A stretch of 64,000 nucleotides of DNA from Thermococcus onnurineus NA1 (GTDB lineage: Archaea > Methanobacteriota_B > Thermococci > Thermococcales > Thermococcaceae). The notes below the pieces were generated by a model. The model was not told the origin of the DNA, did no database searches, and worked only from the letters and a program-made list of their open reading frames with translations. The position numbers and the translations under genes were made by a program. Shown here one piece after another: positions 33,740 through 42,324 of this stretch. Within the stretch, counting starts at the first letter, position 1; the number at the start of each line of letters is the position of its first letter. Location: assembly GCF_000018365.1 (NCBI RefSeq), contig NC_011529.1, positions 496,001 to 560,000 on the forward strand, given 5' to 3'.

Positions 33740-34981
33740 ATGAAGATGAGTATGAAAACATTGTTGGTGCTCTTTATAGGGGCACTGATACCCCTTAGCA
33801 CTGCAGCTTGGGCTGCCAGTGTAAACGCTACTGAGACCACCAACGTTACTGCATCAGCCAACGGAACCCTGCTAGTAAATGCTACCAACATGACCAACGT
33901 CACGAACACCACCAATACTGGCCTCCAGACAGCGGCGTATAACCTCCTGATTATAGTGGATAACGTCGCGAACTACACTGCTAATATGATAGCCGATCTC
34001 AACGTGAGTAACGTTACCTTGCCAAACTGGACATTGGAGGCATATTACCAAGCGGAGACAATGAGGAAAGAGGCGTGGGATCTTTACTATGCAGGAAATT
34101 ATGAAGGGAGTATAAACGCATCGATGTCTGCACTAGAACTCTACAAGGAGGCAGTTGAAGAACTAATGGACTACTACACAGATCACCAGGAACACCAGAT
34201 CGAGGAGCAATATGAGTATTATGAACTCATTACGGAGGCTAAGGAAGAACTCAATAGGGCAGCTGAATACTTCCCGTATGTTGAGAAGGTAATTGAGGAA
34301 GCTCAGGCTGAAGGCCTCAACGTTACCGCTGTTGTAGAGCTCTACAACCGGACAAAAGAGGCTTATCTAGTGGTTGCCCAAGACATCGCCAACACCGACG
34401 GCAACATAACGAAGCTTGAGAACGACCTTGATTATGCAGAAGAGCTCATGGACAAGCTCGAAGACGCCGTTGAGGAGCTGACCGAGCAGATAGTGGACGC
34501 CAAGGCAGAGGAGATAAGCTATGCCTTCATGGAAAAGCTCCAGGAACATATGAAGCTCATGCAGGAGTCAATGGCCATGCTTCAGAACTCTACTATCATC
34601 AACGCAACTTATCTGGCGGAAGACTTTGCGGAGTTGCAGATGATGTACGAACAGTTTACCCAGCTCGTTGAGAGTGGTCAGTACGAGGAAGCGCTTGATA
34701 TGCTCCACGACATCAACGAAGAGCTCAAGGATATAGTCGAGGAAACCAAGGAGATTGAGAAAGAGATGCACGAAGAAAAGGAGCACGAGGATGAGTATGA
34801 GGACGACGAGAGCCACGACGACCAGAGTGAGGAGTACGAGGCAGACGACCAAAGTGGAGACTACGAGGAACATGATGATCACGAAAGCGACGATGGCCAG
34901 TATGATGACTCGGACGAGGGAAGTAGTAGCGACGACTACGAGGATGAGGACTACAGTGATGATGAAGAGGACGACGAATGA
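33740..34981 (+). CDS. Secreted helical protein with acidic tail, first member of pair B
   Basis: 413 residues. Signal peptide KTLLVLFIGALIPLSTAAWA, then an Asn/Thr-rich segment (residues about 25-60) packed with sequons (NAT, NVT, NGT, NMT). The helical body shares blocks with 31497-32699: YFPYVEKVIEEAQAEGLNVT and AVVELYNRTKEAYLVVAQD. The last 65 or so residues are extremely acidic (stretches of D/E with S, Y, H, Q, such as DDYEDEDYSDDEEDDE) and may bind calcium or other cations, or repel the surface. AAGGTGAGAGCC precedes ATG 33740. The membrane regulator of pair B follows 60 bases after a T-rich stretch, which also holds a TATA-like ATTTTTTAAGG. Confidence 0.8.
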   Translation: MKMSMKTLLVLFIGALIPLSTAAWAASVNATETTNVTASANGTLLVNATNMTNVTNTTNTGLQTAAYNLLIIVDNVANYTANMIADLNVSNVTLPNWTLEAYYQAETMRKEAWDLYYAGNYEGSINASMSALELYKEAVEELMDYYTDHQEHQIEEQYEYYELITEAKEELNRAAEYFPYVEKVIEEAQAEGLNVTAVVELYNRTKEAYLVVAQDIANTDGNITKLENDLDYAEELMDKLEDAVEELTEQIVDAKAEEISYAFMEKLQEHMKLMQESMAMLQNSTIINATYLAEDFAELQMMYEQFTQLVESGQYEEALDMLHDINEELKDIVEETKEIEKEMHEEKEHEDEYEDDESHDDQSEEYEADDQSGDYEEHDDHESDDGQYDDSDEGSSSDDYEDEDYSDDEEDDE

Positions 34982-35041
34982 ACGTCCCTTTTTTACTCAT
35001 ATTTTTTAAGGTGATTCTCTCAACTTCTCGGGGGTGTTGGG

Positions 35042-35995
35042 ATGAAAACAAAGGCAGCGGCGGTACTCGCAATTGCAGTCATGCTCTTGCCCCTCGTCGC
35101 GGGGCAGTACACCATCACGTCCATCAGCATTACCGTATATGCCGATGGATACGTTAAGATAGTTGAGGTTATCCAGCCGGAGAACTATACTGTAAGCGTT
35201 ACCATTCCCCTTCTTGCGGCCAACGTTGAGGGCCTAGTCGTTATTGATGAAAGGGGCAGTCCTTTACCCTATGAAATAAATGGTTCCACGCTCATCGTGT
35301 ATTTTGAAAACGCCACAGGCATTAAGATAACCTACTACACCCCTGACCTGACCGTCAAGAACAGGGCCATATGGAGTGTCCGTGTTGGCTCAAATATACC
35401 TGTCAAAATAACTTTCCCCGAAAATGCTGTCATTGTTGACCTGAGCGACATCCCCCTCGAGATAAACGGCAACTCAATCGTCATGCCTGCGGGCAATCAG
35501 ACGGTTTCCTATGTTCTGGAATATCTGCCAGCTGGGACAGAAACGGCCCAGACACAGACTACCCAGTCCATCTCGGAAACATCTGCCTCTGAAAGTTTCG
35601 TTAACTCCACCGCACCCTCAACCACTGGCTCGTCAACTGAAACCCCCTCGGGTAGCTCCACCAGCTGGGCGACGATTGGAATACTCGCTCTCCTTGCCCT
35701 CTCCATAAGCGGCTTCATATACCTGAAGAGTGGTAGGGAAGAGAGCGGATCGGCACCAAGCATCAGCAGGGAGGACTTTGAAAAGAGGCTCACGGAGTAC
35801 GACTTGACAAAGGATGAGGAAAAAGCACTGCTTTATCTTTTCGACAGAGGCGGAAAGGCAAGGCAGTCCGAGGTCAGGGAGACGCTCGGAATCCCGAAGA
35901 CAACTGCCTGGAGAATGTTCCAGAGGCTCGAAAAGCAGGGCCTTGTGAGGGTCTACAAGAAGAAGAGGGAAAACTGGGTGGAGCTCAGGCTTTGA
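35042..35995 (+). CDS. Membrane-anchored winged-helix regulator, second member of pair B
   Basis: 317 residues. Signal TKAAAVLAIAVMLLPLVAG; the outside beta domain parallels pair A (QYTITSISITVYADGYVKI, ITYYTPDLTVKNRAIWSVRV, VIVDLSDIPLEINGNSIVMP). A Ser/Thr stalk of about 45 residues (absent from pair A) precedes the membrane helix WATIGILALLALSISGFIYL. The cytoplasmic winged helix follows: LTKDEEKALLYLFDRGGKAR, EVRETLGIPKTTAWRMFQRL and KQGLVRVYKKKRENWVELRL. The recognition helix KTTAWRMF.RLE is identical to that of pair A, so both likely bind the same kind of site. The strongest conservation is in the HTH and in the VVDLSDIPLEI..NSI segment. GGGGGTGTTGGG precedes ATG 35042. Confidence 0.85.
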   Translation: MKTKAAAVLAIAVMLLPLVAGQYTITSISITVYADGYVKIVEVIQPENYTVSVTIPLLAANVEGLVVIDERGSPLPYEINGSTLIVYFENATGIKITYYTPDLTVKNRAIWSVRVGSNIPVKITFPENAVIVDLSDIPLEINGNSIVMPAGNQTVSYVLEYLPAGTETAQTQTTQSISETSASESFVNSTAPSTTGSSTETPSGSSTSWATIGILALLALSISGFIYLKSGREESGSAPSISREDFEKRLTEYDLTKDEEKALLYLFDRGGKARQSEVRETLGIPKTTAWRMFQRLEKQGLVRVYKKKRENWVELRL

Positions 35996-36002
35996 GCTCC
36001 CC

Positions 36003-38204
36003 TCATCTTATTCTTGCCCCGAGCTTTACCTCCTTGTCCGGCATAAGCAGGGCAACGTTCTCGCCGTCGTCGGCAGCGAGGAGCATTCCCTGGCTCTCTA
36101 TTCCCCTGAGCTTCTTGGGCTCGAGGTTGGCTATGATAACGACGTAGCGGTTGAGGAGGTCGTCCTTGCTGTAGTACTTCTTGAGTCCAGCGACGAGCTG
36201 CCTGACCTCATTACCGAGGTCAACCTTTACCACGTAGAGCTTGTCCGCGTTTGGGTGATCCTGCACATCAACAATCTTTCCAACCCTCAAGTCGAGCTTC
36301 ATGAAGTCCTCGAACTTAACGTACTCCACTTTTCCACCCTCCTTTTTCTTCTCCTTTTTGGCCTTCTTCTCAAGCCTTTCGCCGTATATGCTCTTAAGGA
36401 TTGCCATGGCCTCATCTTTACGCTTCTCGCCGAACCTCTCGAGGGCAACCTTAACGACGTCGTCCGTCCTGTAGTACTTGTCAAGGAGCAGCCTTGCGCT
36501 CTCAGGGTTGCCTCTGGCTATGTAGTTCACGATGAAGAATATTATGTCCTCATCAGTGACCTTTCTGAAGAGGATTTCCGCTCTCCTAACCCTGTGGCCT
36601 GCTGGAATCTCGATGAACTCCCAGCGCTTGGTCTCCTCGAGGTTGAGCAGGTGCCATATCTTCTCACTGGCATCCGGCAGGAACGGCTCGAGGAGCACTC
36701 CAAGGACCTTGACGATCTGGAGCGAGACATTAACAGTTGTTGCCGTCCTCTCGCGGTTTTCCTTGGCTGTCTTCCATGGCTTCTGGTAGTCGAAGTAGCG
36801 GTTGCCGAAGATTGCCAGCTCCATTACACGCCTGAGAGCGTCTTTGAAGCGGTAGGTGCTTATCAGCTCGCCCGTCTCTTTCAGAGCTTTCTCAATCTCC
36901 TCGAAGGCCTGCCTGTCCAGATCATCAAGCTCGCCCCTTTCGGGGACGACGCCGTCGAAGTAGCGGTTCACGAAGGTTAGAGCCCTGTGCACGAAGTTTC
37001 CGAGGTTGTTCACCAGCTCCTCGTTAATCTTTGTCTTGAAGTCGGCGAAGCTGAAGTCGCTGTCCCTCGTCTCGGGCATTATAGCGGTGAGGTAATAGCG
37101 GAGGTAGTCAGCCGGGAAGGCGTCGAGGAACTCGTGCACCCAGATGGCCCAGTTTCTGCTCGTTGAGAACTTCTTGCCTTCCAAGTTGAGGTACTCGTTG
37201 GCGGGGATGTCGTACGGAAGGAGCCACTCGGCCTCGGTTTCTTCTTCCTTGTACTTGCCGTAAGCCATCAGGAAAGCCGGCCAGAATATCGCGTGGAAGG
37301 GTATGTTGTCCTTGCCTATGAAGTGGATGACCTTTGTCCCTCCGTCAAGGTTGAGCCAGAACTTCTTCCACTCATTCTCCTTGCCTTCCCTCTTAAGGTG
37401 CTCGACGGTTATGCTGATGTACCCTATCGGCGCTTCAAACCAGACGTAGAGAACCTTGCCTTTGACGTCCTCGTCATCGAGCGGCACTGGAATGCCCCAG
37501 TTTAAATCTCTCGTTATGGCCCTCTCCTCAAGGCCCTCCTCAATCCAGCCGAGGACTGTGTTCTTGACGTTCGGCTTCCAGTGCTCCTGGCTTTGGACCC
37601 ACTCCTTAAGCTTCTCGGCGAAATCCTGCATTTTTATGTAATAGTGAGCAGAGTCCCTGAAGGTTATTGGATTGCCGCAGATGTTGCAGCGCGGATTTAT
37701 TAGCTCTTCCGGCGTGAGCGGATGGCCGCAGACCTCACACTGGTCTCCCCTCTGGTTCTCAGCACCGCAGTAGGGGCACGTGCCTATAACATACCTGTCC
37801 GGAAGAAACATCTTGTCGTGCTCACAGTAGGCCTGCTTGCTCACCTTTTTAATGAGGTGATCGTTCTCTAGAGCCTTGAGGAAAAAGTCTTGGCTTATGC
37901 GGTAGTGGACCGGCAGTTCAGTTCTGCCAAAGTAGTCGAAGCTTATCTTGGCCCTTTCAAAGGTCGTCTTGATGTGCTCGTGGTAGTAGTCGACTATCTC
38001 CCTTGGGCTTTTCCCCTCTTTGAGCGCTCTGAAGGTTATTGGTGTCCCGTGTTCATCGGTTCCACTGATGAAAATCACTTCCTCTCCCTTGAGCCTCAGA
38101 TAGCGGACAAATATATCCGCAGGCAGATATGCTCCAGCAAGGTGTCCAGCATGAATCGGCCCGTTGGCGTAGGGAAGAGCGGAAGTCACCATGTATCTGA
38201 CCAT
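36003..38204 (-). CDS. metG: Methionyl-tRNA synthetase with C-terminal tRNA-binding domain
   Basis: 733 residues. Class I signature HAGHLAG (HIGH equivalent, near residue 20), a zinc knuckle pair (CPYCGAENQRGDQCEVCG and CNICG) typical of archaeal MetRS, and KFSTSRNWAIW (KMSKS equivalent). The anticodon-binding helices run to about residue 560. The C-terminal EMAP/Trbp111 OB fold (FMKLDLRVGKIVDVQDHPNADKLYVVKVDLG to the end) is fused here, whereas some archaea encode it separately. GGTGGTTAAA precedes ATG 38204. Confidence 0.97.
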   Translation of the reverse strand: MVRYMVTSALPYANGPIHAGHLAGAYLPADIFVRYLRLKGEEVIFISGTDEHGTPITFRALKEGKSPREIVDYYHEHIKTTFERAKISFDYFGRTELPVHYRISQDFFLKALENDHLIKKVSKQAYCEHDKMFLPDRYVIGTCPYCGAENQRGDQCEVCGHPLTPEELINPRCNICGNPITFRDSAHYYIKMQDFAEKLKEWVQSQEHWKPNVKNTVLGWIEEGLEERAITRDLNWGIPVPLDDEDVKGKVLYVWFEAPIGYISITVEHLKREGKENEWKKFWLNLDGGTKVIHFIGKDNIPFHAIFWPAFLMAYGKYKEEETEAEWLLPYDIPANEYLNLEGKKFSTSRNWAIWVHEFLDAFPADYLRYYLTAIMPETRDSDFSFADFKTKINEELVNNLGNFVHRALTFVNRYFDGVVPERGELDDLDRQAFEEIEKALKETGELISTYRFKDALRRVMELAIFGNRYFDYQKPWKTAKENRERTATTVNVSLQIVKVLGVLLEPFLPDASEKIWHLLNLEETKRWEFIEIPAGHRVRRAEILFRKVTDEDIIFFIVNYIARGNPESARLLLDKYYRTDDVVKVALERFGEKRKDEAMAILKSIYGERLEKKAKKEKKKEGGKVEYVKFEDFMKLDLRVGKIVDVQDHPNADKLYVVKVDLGNEVRQLVAGLKKYYSKDDLLNRYVVIIANLEPKKLRGIESQGMLLAADDGENVALLMPDKEVKLGARIR

Positions 38205-38383
38205 TTTAACCACCGCCACACCGTCGTTTTAGTCCCTTATAAGACCTGCGGATTTTAAGCATTACGGTGGGTTATTTTTAAAGGTCGAAAATATGTTGAG
38301 TTATACATAAATCGATCCCCAAAGGTTTTAGGGCGTTGACGCTAATTTGGATTTCGGATGGTAGGAAAGTCAGGGTGAGTAAA

Positions 38384-38731
38384 ATGAAGTCCCGCATCAT
38401 CGAACGCTTCAAATTTGAGGCGGCACATGCCGTTGTAATCGGCGGAAAGCCTGAGGAGATCCACGGCCACACTTTCTGGCTTGAGGTGGCGGTGGAAGGG
38501 CCGCTGAGGAACGGCTACGTTATGAACTTCCTTGAGCTGAGAAGAATAGTCAATGAAATCATCGAGAGGCTCGACCACAGGAACCTCAACGCCCTCTTTG
38601 AGAACCCGACGACTGAGAACGTCGCCCTCTGGATAGCGAAAGAGATTGAGAAGAGGCTCCCTAAGGATGTCAGACTCCAGAGGATAGTTCTCTTGGAAGG
38701 AGAGGGAAACGGAGTGGAGTTTGAGTTTTAA
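38384..38731 (+). CDS. 6-pyruvoyl-tetrahydropterin synthase-like protein (PTPS-III motif)
   Basis: 115 residues, short form of the PTPS/QueD fold. [10 protein letters not shown] supplies the first zinc His and [12 protein letters not shown] the other two. ERLDHRNLN and [18 protein letters not shown] are the catalytic triad region. The Cys that bacterial QueD uses before HGH is absent; ExxHGH is the PTPS-III form linked to folate or pterin synthesis. So QueD activity (archaeosine precursor) is possible but not assured, even though the archaeosine enzyme RaSEA lies 6 kb away. AGGGTGAGTAAA precedes ATG 38384. A long gap (38220-38383) holds the divergent metG and PTPS promoters, with TTTTTAAAGG and GTTATACATAAA as candidates. 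Confidence 0.85.
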
Positions 38732-39198
38732 GCTTTCTCCGTCCTTATTTCCTTAACGCTCTCGGCAATCGCTATGCCGTTCGAGCCTTCAAAGGAAATC
38801 TTCTCCGGCAGCGAAATCTTTACAGGAACGGCCTTGTTTTTCTCCTCGGTTGGTGACCATCTTATTAAATCCCCTTCCTCAACCTCGAGGACGTTTATCA
38901 TCCCAACCGGGCCCTCAATGATGTACCGGGCGGCCTTCTTAGGGACATAGACTCGCCACTTCCTGGCGGTCTTGAAATCCACCACGCGGCGGGAGGAGTC
39001 AAGCCAGATAACGTCGATATCACTCAGCATGAAGAACATGTGAATCGAAGCGTTAGCCCTCGTTTCGGCTGGCAATACAAAAACAAGCGCGTAGTTGATG
39101 TCTCTAACCAGCATTAGGCCTCTAAACCGCTTGAAGAACGTGTCTGCGAGCCTTACCCTTCCGTGCCATATCCTGCCCTTGGTCTCGTTTACGAGCAT
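38728..39198 (-). CDS. DUF192 family protein
   Basis: 156 residues. Core of the DUF192 fold: [82 protein letters not shown], in the standard order (RGLM, IHMFFM, Ps-A-YVLE). Function is unknown across bacteria and archaea. There is no export signal here, unlike most bacterial members. A charged extension of about 35 residues follows the domain. It overlaps the convergent PTPS gene by four bases. Confidence 0.88.
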
Positions 39199-39258
39199 AG
39201 AACCAACTCTACTCCCCGGTTGATAAGTTTTTGGGAAATGAAAGAAAAATAGACGAAC

Positions 39259-39819
39259 TCAGAGCTCGCCTTTCTTTGCTTTCTCACCGAGCTCAAAGCC
39301 TTTGTGGAGCGCCCTGAGGTTTATCTCCTCTGTCCCCTTTGGGACCGCGTCGAGGACGGCCTTTTCTATTGCTTCCCTGCTCACGACGTCCGTTAGGGCG
39401 ACCAGCAGGCCAAGGGTGAGTATGTTCATTGTTAAACTAAGGCCGGTGGTTTCCTCCGCTGTTTCCGTTAGAGGGAGGGCGTAAACCTTCAGCTTCTTCT
39501 CGAACTCCTCATCGCGGTGCGGCACGAGGTCGCTCTCGACTATTATTGTGGCTCCTTCCTTGACGGTGTGGAGGTACTTGCTGTAGGCCTCCTGGGAGAA
39601 GAAGACCGCACAGTCCGGGTGGATGGTCTTGGGATAGTCGATCGGCTCGTCACTTATCACCACCTCAGCCCTGCTCGCTCCACCCCTTGACTCCGGCCCG
39701 TACGCCTGCGTCTGAACCGCGTAGAGGTTCTCATAAACGGCAGCGGCTCTGCCAAGGATGACGCTGGCGAGGATAACACCTTGGCCGCCGAAACCGCTGA
39801 AGAGGATTTCCTTCCTCAT
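39259..39819 (-). CDS. 2-oxoacid:ferredoxin oxidoreductase gamma subunit, second set
   Basis: 186 residues. MRKEILFSGFGGQGVILASV is the gamma-subunit signature (GxGGQG), and YGPESRGGASRAEVVIS the second. NILTLGLLVALTDVVSREAIEKAV and VPKGTEEINLRALHKGFELG end it. It overlaps the beta subunit stop by ATGA (ATG 39819). This is the last gene of the seven-gene operon. It pairs with the alpha and beta genes upstream to make the set that in Pyrococcus is annotated as a putative 2-oxoacid oxidoreductase (XOR) beside KGOR. Substrate unproven. Confidence 0.92.
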   Translation of the reverse strand: MRKEILFSGFGGQGVILASVILGRAAAVYENLYAVQTQAYGPESRGGASRAEVVISDEPIDYPKTIHPDCAVFFSQEAYSKYLHTVKEGATIIVESDLVPHRDEEFEKKLKVYALPLTETAEETTGLSLTMNILTLGLLVALTDVVSREAIEKAVLDAVPKGTEEINLRALHKGFELGEKAKKGEL

Positions 39820-40661
39820 TCTTCCCACCCCATCATCCTCTTGGCCCTCTTCTTGTACTCCTCGTACTCTCTAACGAGACCCGGCCTGTCCCTGTCGGCG
39901 AACTCGCCGATGACGATCTTGCCCTCGAGCTCTTCCGGAGACATATTCTTGGCCTTGCTTATCGGTACGGTTATCTTCTGATACCAGCGGAGCAGTTCTG
40001 GAGACGTCTTCATCCTGTTCCTCCTTCCGAAGCTTATAGGACACGGCGAGAGGAATTCAACGAGCGTAAAGCCCTCCTTTTGAAGTGCCTTCTTGATGCT
40101 GTTGATTCCCTGGAGGTAGTTGAAGACGCTCCAGCGGGCGACGTAGTTGGCCCCTGCTGAAACGGCGAGATCCGCTATATCAAAGGGGTTCTCGAACTGA
40201 CCGTAGGGAGCAGTAGTTCCACGCAAGCCTTTGAGGGCTGTAGGGGCCACCTGGCCGCCCGTCATTCCGTAGGTGAAGTTGTTGATGAGTATCACCGTGA
40301 CATCGAGGTTCCTCCTTATGGCATGGATGAAGTGGTTTCCTCCGATAGCTGCCGCGTCACCGTCACCCATGAAGGCGATTATCTTGAGCTTTGGATTGGC
40401 GAGCTTTATACCCGTGGCAAACGCTAAGGCCCTTCCGTGGGTTGTGTGCAGCCCATCGAAATTGACGAATCCCGGAACGCGGGAGGAACATCCTATACCG
40501 CTGACCCAGACTATCTCGTCCGGGTTGAGGCCGAGGTCGTCTATGGCTCTGAGCGTGTACTGCAGGGCCGAGCCTATTCCACAACCCGGACAGAATATCG
40601 TCGGGAGCATGTCCTTTCTCAAGTATTTATCGCGAATCTCGTAAGCGGACTTCAGGTACAT
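39816..40661 (-). CDS. 2-oxoacid:ferredoxin oxidoreductase beta subunit, second set
   Basis: 281 residues. The thiamine diphosphate-binding subunit: FCPGCGIGSALQYTL, GIGCSSRVPGF, HTTHGRALAFATGIKLANP, and the TPP motif GDGDAAAIGGNHFIHAIRRNLDVTVILINN (GDG...NN), with MTGGQVAPTAL. FLSPCPISFGRRN carries a fourth cysteine for the [4Fe-4S] cluster. It starts immediately after the alpha subunit stop. It is a clear paralogue of 42325-43179; both lie in one operon with matching order. Confidence 0.94.
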   Translation of the reverse strand: MYLKSAYEIRDKYLRKDMLPTIFCPGCGIGSALQYTLRAIDDLGLNPDEIVWVSGIGCSSRVPGFVNFDGLHTTHGRALAFATGIKLANPKLKIIAFMGDGDAAAIGGNHFIHAIRRNLDVTVILINNFTYGMTGGQVAPTALKGLRGTTAPYGQFENPFDIADLAVSAGANYVARWSVFNYLQGINSIKKALQKEGFTLVEFLSPCPISFGRRNRMKTSPELLRWYQKITVPISKAKNMSPEELEGKIVIGEFADRDRPGLVREYEEYKKRAKRMMGWEE

Positions 40662-41810
40662 TCAGCCCACCACCTTCTCGACTATCTCCATCGGAGTGTG
40701 AACCTCGCCGCCAATCTTGCTTATCAGCTCGACCTCGGCTTTCCCGTCTGCTCCCTCCCTGACAAGGTGGTAGAGCTGTCCGAGGTTCATCTCCGGCACG
40801 TATATCTTCTTCACGCGCTCCGCCAGCTCTTCAATCATGTCGAAGTCAAAGGGCCAGATGGTGTTGAGCTTGAGCAGGCCTGCTTTGATGCCCCTCTCGC
40901 GCAGTAACTTGACCGCTCTGATGGCTGAACGGGCGACTATTCCAGTGGTGATTATTGCTATCTCCGCATCATCAAGCGCGTAGGTCTCGTAGGAGATTAT
41001 GTCATGCTTGTTGTTCTCAATTTTGCCGATTATCCTCCTGATGAGCCTCTCGTGGACTTCAGCATCAACGGTCTTTGGTCTTCCACGCTCATCGTGGGTT
41101 AAACCGGTGACGTAGGTGCGGTAGCCCCTGCCGAATATCGGCATCGGTGGAACTCCATCGCCGTGGATGTCTCCAAAGGGGTACTTTGCCTCCTCCTCGG
41201 TGGCGGGAAGCTTTCTCTCAACGATCTCAATCTCTTCGGGGACTGGAATGTAAACCCTCTCGCGCATGTGGGCTATCTCAGCGTCGGTAAGGAGGACCAC
41301 TGGAGTTCTGTACTTCTCAGCCAAGTTGAAGGCTCTTATCGTCATGTCGAAGGCTTCCTGAACGGTTGACGGGCTGAGAACGATTAGGCTGTGGTCGCCG
41401 TGAGTGCCCCATATTGCCTGCATTATGTCGCCCTGTGCAGCTAACGTCGGCTGACCCGTGCTCGGACCACTTCTCTGGACGTCGACAACGACTATCGGTG
41501 TTTCCGTCATCACAGCATATCCAAGGTTCTCCTGCATGAGCGAGAAGCCAGGGCCGCTCGTTGCAGTCATGGCCTTAGCCCCTGCCCAAGATGCGCCAAT
41601 TATAGCGGCGATACTTGCTATTTCGTCCTCCATCTGTATGCTCACTCCATCGACGAGCGGCATGTAGAGGGCCATGGCCTCAAAAATCTCGCTCGCGGGA
41701 GTTATTGGATAGCCAGCGTAAAAGCGGCAGCCTGCCAAGATAGCTGCTCTTGCTATGGCTTCATCACCCTGGATGAAGTCGCTCTTACCGACAGGAAACG
41801 GGTATCTCAT
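40662..41810 (-). CDS. 2-oxoacid:ferredoxin oxidoreductase alpha subunit, second set
   Basis: 382 residues. FIQGDEAIARAAILAGCRFYAGYPITPASEI, QMEDEIASIAAIIGASWAGAKAMTATSGPG, TGQPTLAAQGDIMQAIWGTHGD and the later YVPEMNLGQL show the alpha-subunit domains I and II. The GYPITP loop contributes to substrate binding. It overlaps the preceding gamma stop by four bases. Together with beta and gamma it makes the second complex. No separate delta gene is next to it, so the upstream delta (44373-44645) may serve both. Confidence 0.94.
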   Translation of the reverse strand: MRYPFPVGKSDFIQGDEAIARAAILAGCRFYAGYPITPASEIFEAMALYMPLVDGVSIQMEDEIASIAAIIGASWAGAKAMTATSGPGFSLMQENLGYAVMTETPIVVVDVQRSGPSTGQPTLAAQGDIMQAIWGTHGDHSLIVLSPSTVQEAFDMTIRAFNLAEKYRTPVVLLTDAEIAHMRERVYIPVPEEIEIVERKLPATEEEAKYPFGDIHGDGVPPMPIFGRGYRTYVTGLTHDERGRPKTVDAEVHERLIRRIIGKIENNKHDIISYETYALDDAEIAIITTGIVARSAIRAVKLLRERGIKAGLLKLNTIWPFDFDMIEELAERVKKIYVPEMNLGQLYHLVREGADGKAEVELISKIGGEVHTPMEIVEKVVG

Positions 41811-42319
41811 TTCAATCCCTCCTCATAGCCGGCATTGAATGCCTTGATGTTTATCTCCTCCGTCCCCTTCGGGACGCGCCTCTTTATGGCCTCTTCCACG
41901 TTTTCCTTTTTCACAACACCGGTCTTCGCGACCAGATAGCCAAGGGCTACCATGTTAACAGTCAAAGCGAGCCCGGTGTTCTCCTCGGCCAGGCGCGTGA
42001 AGGGGGCACCGATGTAATCCTTATCAGGCTTGACAAGGTCAGTGTCGATGATGAGAATGCCATCTTCCTTCAGCTCCTCCTTAACGGTGTCGTAGCCGAG
42101 CCGGTGAAGGGCAACCAGAACGTCAGCCTTGGTGACAATGACATCGTAAATTGGCTCCTTTGAGATGATGACGTCCGCTATGGAGTGACCGCCGCGGGAG
42201 GCCGAGCTGTAGTCCTGCGTTTGAAGAACGTTCAGACCCTCAATCGCGGCCGCCTCGCCAAGGATAACACCGGCCAGGACGACACCCTGGCCGCCTATGC
42301 CTGCGAACCTAATCTGCAT
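41807..42319 (-). CDS. korC: 2-oxoglutarate:ferredoxin oxidoreductase gamma subunit
   Basis: 170 residues. MQIRFAGIGGQGVVLAGVIL, QTQDYSSASRGGHSIADVIIS and MVALGYLVAKTGVVKKENVEEAIKRRVP show the gamma family. ATG 42319 has GGGAGTGAGAGCC upstream; GTG 42328 overlaps the beta stop. Position after korD-korA-korB matches the KGOR order known from Pyrococcus furiosus. The set oxidises 2-oxoglutarate to succinyl-CoA with ferredoxin in glutamate fermentation. Confidence 0.92.
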   Translation of the reverse strand: MQIRFAGIGGQGVVLAGVILGEAAAIEGLNVLQTQDYSSASRGGHSIADVIISKEPIYDVIVTKADVLVALHRLGYDTVKEELKEDGILIIDTDLVKPDKDYIGAPFTRLAEENTGLALTVNMVALGYLVAKTGVVKKENVEEAIKRRVPKGTEEINIKAFNAGYEEGLK

Positions 42320-42324
42320 GGCTC

